Of a stretch of DNA of 12,775 bases, positions 11,990-12,775 are shown in pieces. The notes under the pieces were generated by a model that was given only the letters and a program-made list of their open reading frames with translations, was not told the origin of the DNA and ran no database searches. Both the position numbers and the translations under genes were made by a program. The stretch lies in NCBI GenBank assembly GCA_023247935.1, contig JAHFFM010000042.1:1-12775 (forward strand), read 5' to 3'. Positions within the stretch are counted from its first letter, which is position 1; each line of letters starts with the position of its first letter. The DNA comes from Candidatus Omnitrophota bacterium (GTDB taxonomy: Bacteria > Omnitrophota > Gorgyraeia > 2-02-FULL-51-18).

Positions 11990-12775
11990 ATGACGGATGT
12001 GTTATTAAAAAAAGCCGGATTGACTCCGGAAATTTTAAGAGAGTCCAAACTGCGTGCCCAGCACATCGATGAGTATAACGCCAAGGCCGGTGGATTGCGC
12101 GAGCTCATGAAAGATGGACGGCTTGAAATCGCTTCTACGCATGAAATTCCTTCGAATGTTTCGGCTGCGGACGCTGTCCGTTACCTGCGCTATGTTTCCG
12201 AAGGAAAGCGCATTCCCATTATCTTCGCCGCAGGCCGCGCGACACGGCTCAAGCTTCCACGCGTTTTTGACTCGCTTGGGATCGCGGGCCTTTCTCCGAA
12301 TATTTTAAAAGAGCTAAACTCGCTGCGCGAAGGCGATGAAGCGCCCGCGCAAAAAATAGAGGCAAGCTCCCGCCTAAAAGAATTTCTCGAAGCCGGCCGC
12401 ACCGGCCGGAAAAAAAATAATGACGACTTAAGTTTTATTCAAAGGCATCTCTTAAAACTCCGCTCTCAAATCGAAAATTTAATTCAGACGCATCCTGACG
12501 CTGGCGTGTCCATCCAACATTGGCTTGAGCATGCCAAATTTGCCGTAGTAGCCAATGAAGAAAACAAATCCGCGATCGCGCTTCAGTTGGCCGCCGTTCA
12601 TTTCGCGGGTTTGAAGCCGGAACACGTTTATATTGTGGTTCAGCCGGAAGAGGGGGGTTTTGAGATTTTACAGGACGGGAGCGTGAAGAATTACGATAAA
12701 CAAGCCTGGCCCGAAGGTCATGGAAAGCCTTTTATCGACATGCAGGCGGATCCGAAAGCCGCGCATTGCCTGGAC
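11990..12775 (+). CDS. UDPGP-family uridylyltransferase-like protein (5' part)
   Basis: The frame is open for 262 codons to the window edge, so the C-terminus is missing. An N-terminal helical segment precedes IPIIFAAGRATRL, the nucleotide-binding loop of sugar-1-phosphate nucleotidyltransferases; residues 82-87 read GRATRL where the family norm is GxGTRL. A helical insertion (about 100-195) is followed by the strand HVYIVVQPEEGGFEI and WPEGHGKPF (GHG 243-245), which matches the PxGHGD substrate motif of eukaryote-type UDP-glucose and UDP-N-acetylhexosamine pyrophosphorylases. The likely reaction is sugar-1-phosphate plus UTP giving UDP-sugar and pyrophosphate, in the cytoplasm, feeding envelope polysaccharide synthesis. 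There is no clear ribosome binding site before the ATG at 11990, so translation may depend on the ORF ending 4 nt upstream. Confidence 0.65.
   Translation, partial: MTDVLLKKAGLTPEILRESKLRAQHIDEYNAKAGGLRELMKDGRLEIASTHEIPSNVSAADAVRYLRYVSEGKRIPIIFAAGRATRLKLPRVFDSLGIAGLSPNILKELNSLREGDEAPAQKIEASSRLKEFLEAGRTGRKKNNDDLSFIQRHLLKLRSQIENLIQTHPDAGVSIQHWLEHAKFAVVANEENKSAIALQLAAVHFAGLKPEHVYIVVQPEEGGFEILQDGSVKNYDKQAWPEGHGKPFIDMQADPKAAHCLD

Noticed and set aside
12233..12250. GRATRL in the uridylyltransferase as another copy of the GARL junction motif
   Set aside because: It is the nucleotide-binding loop of the enzyme, not a linker, so the likeness is a coincidence.
12114..12402. Short open frames on both strands over the uridylyltransferase
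   Set aside because: They overlap the long open frame starting at 11990, which carries family motifs, and show none of their own.

Overview
This 12.8-kb window looks like chromosomal DNA of an uncultured Gram-negative-type bacterium. My best guess is the Omnitrophota (former candidate division OP3). That is an inference from three things: a giant multidomain ORF with an N-terminal signal peptide, dispersed palindromic repeats with GTCATTGCGAG-type ends lying inside genes, and GGGGACAGCGCC inverted repeats. No rRNA or phylogenetic marker is present to prove it. All supported genes lie on the + strand.

Left part (1-1572): a compact three-gene cluster. It encodes a low-complexity protein built from two blocks of six heptads plus an Asn run and a Gly-rich tail, then an ECF sigma factor whose start overlaps the previous gene, then a small single-pass membrane protein translationally coupled to the sigma factor (ATGA overlap). 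The last is probably its anti-sigma factor. An AT-rich gap of about 250 bp follows (1573-1819) with one plausible promoter.

Centre (1838-11689): one continuous ORF of 3283 residues. It has a signal peptide and then a chain of modules: a Tiki/ChaN/EreA-like domain (inferred), a complete homodimeric-type pyruvate dehydrogenase E1 / transketolase-like ThDP enzyme, a guanidino-modifying enzyme (DDAH/amidinotransferase-like) domain with catalytic His and Cys, an unrecognised region, a probable phosphate-binding barrel, HEAT-like repeats, an internal signal-peptide-like segment, and an unrecognised C-terminal domain. A short motif, G-(A/T/S)-R-(L/M/V/A), recurs ten times, almost only in the linkers between modules. 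This suggests a processed polyprotein or a shared linker/junction element. The first module has its own nucleotide composition and carries five palindromic repeat insertions, all read in frame; the remaining 7.8 kb has none that I could find.

Right part (11690-12775): a near-consensus promoter followed by a 25-bp perfect inverted repeat that can form two alternative hairpins, a 40-codon ORF, and the 5' part of a UDPGP-type uridylyltransferase that runs off the window.

The strongest candidate for something undescribed is the exported giant fusion with its recurring GARL junction motif and repeat-derived loops.
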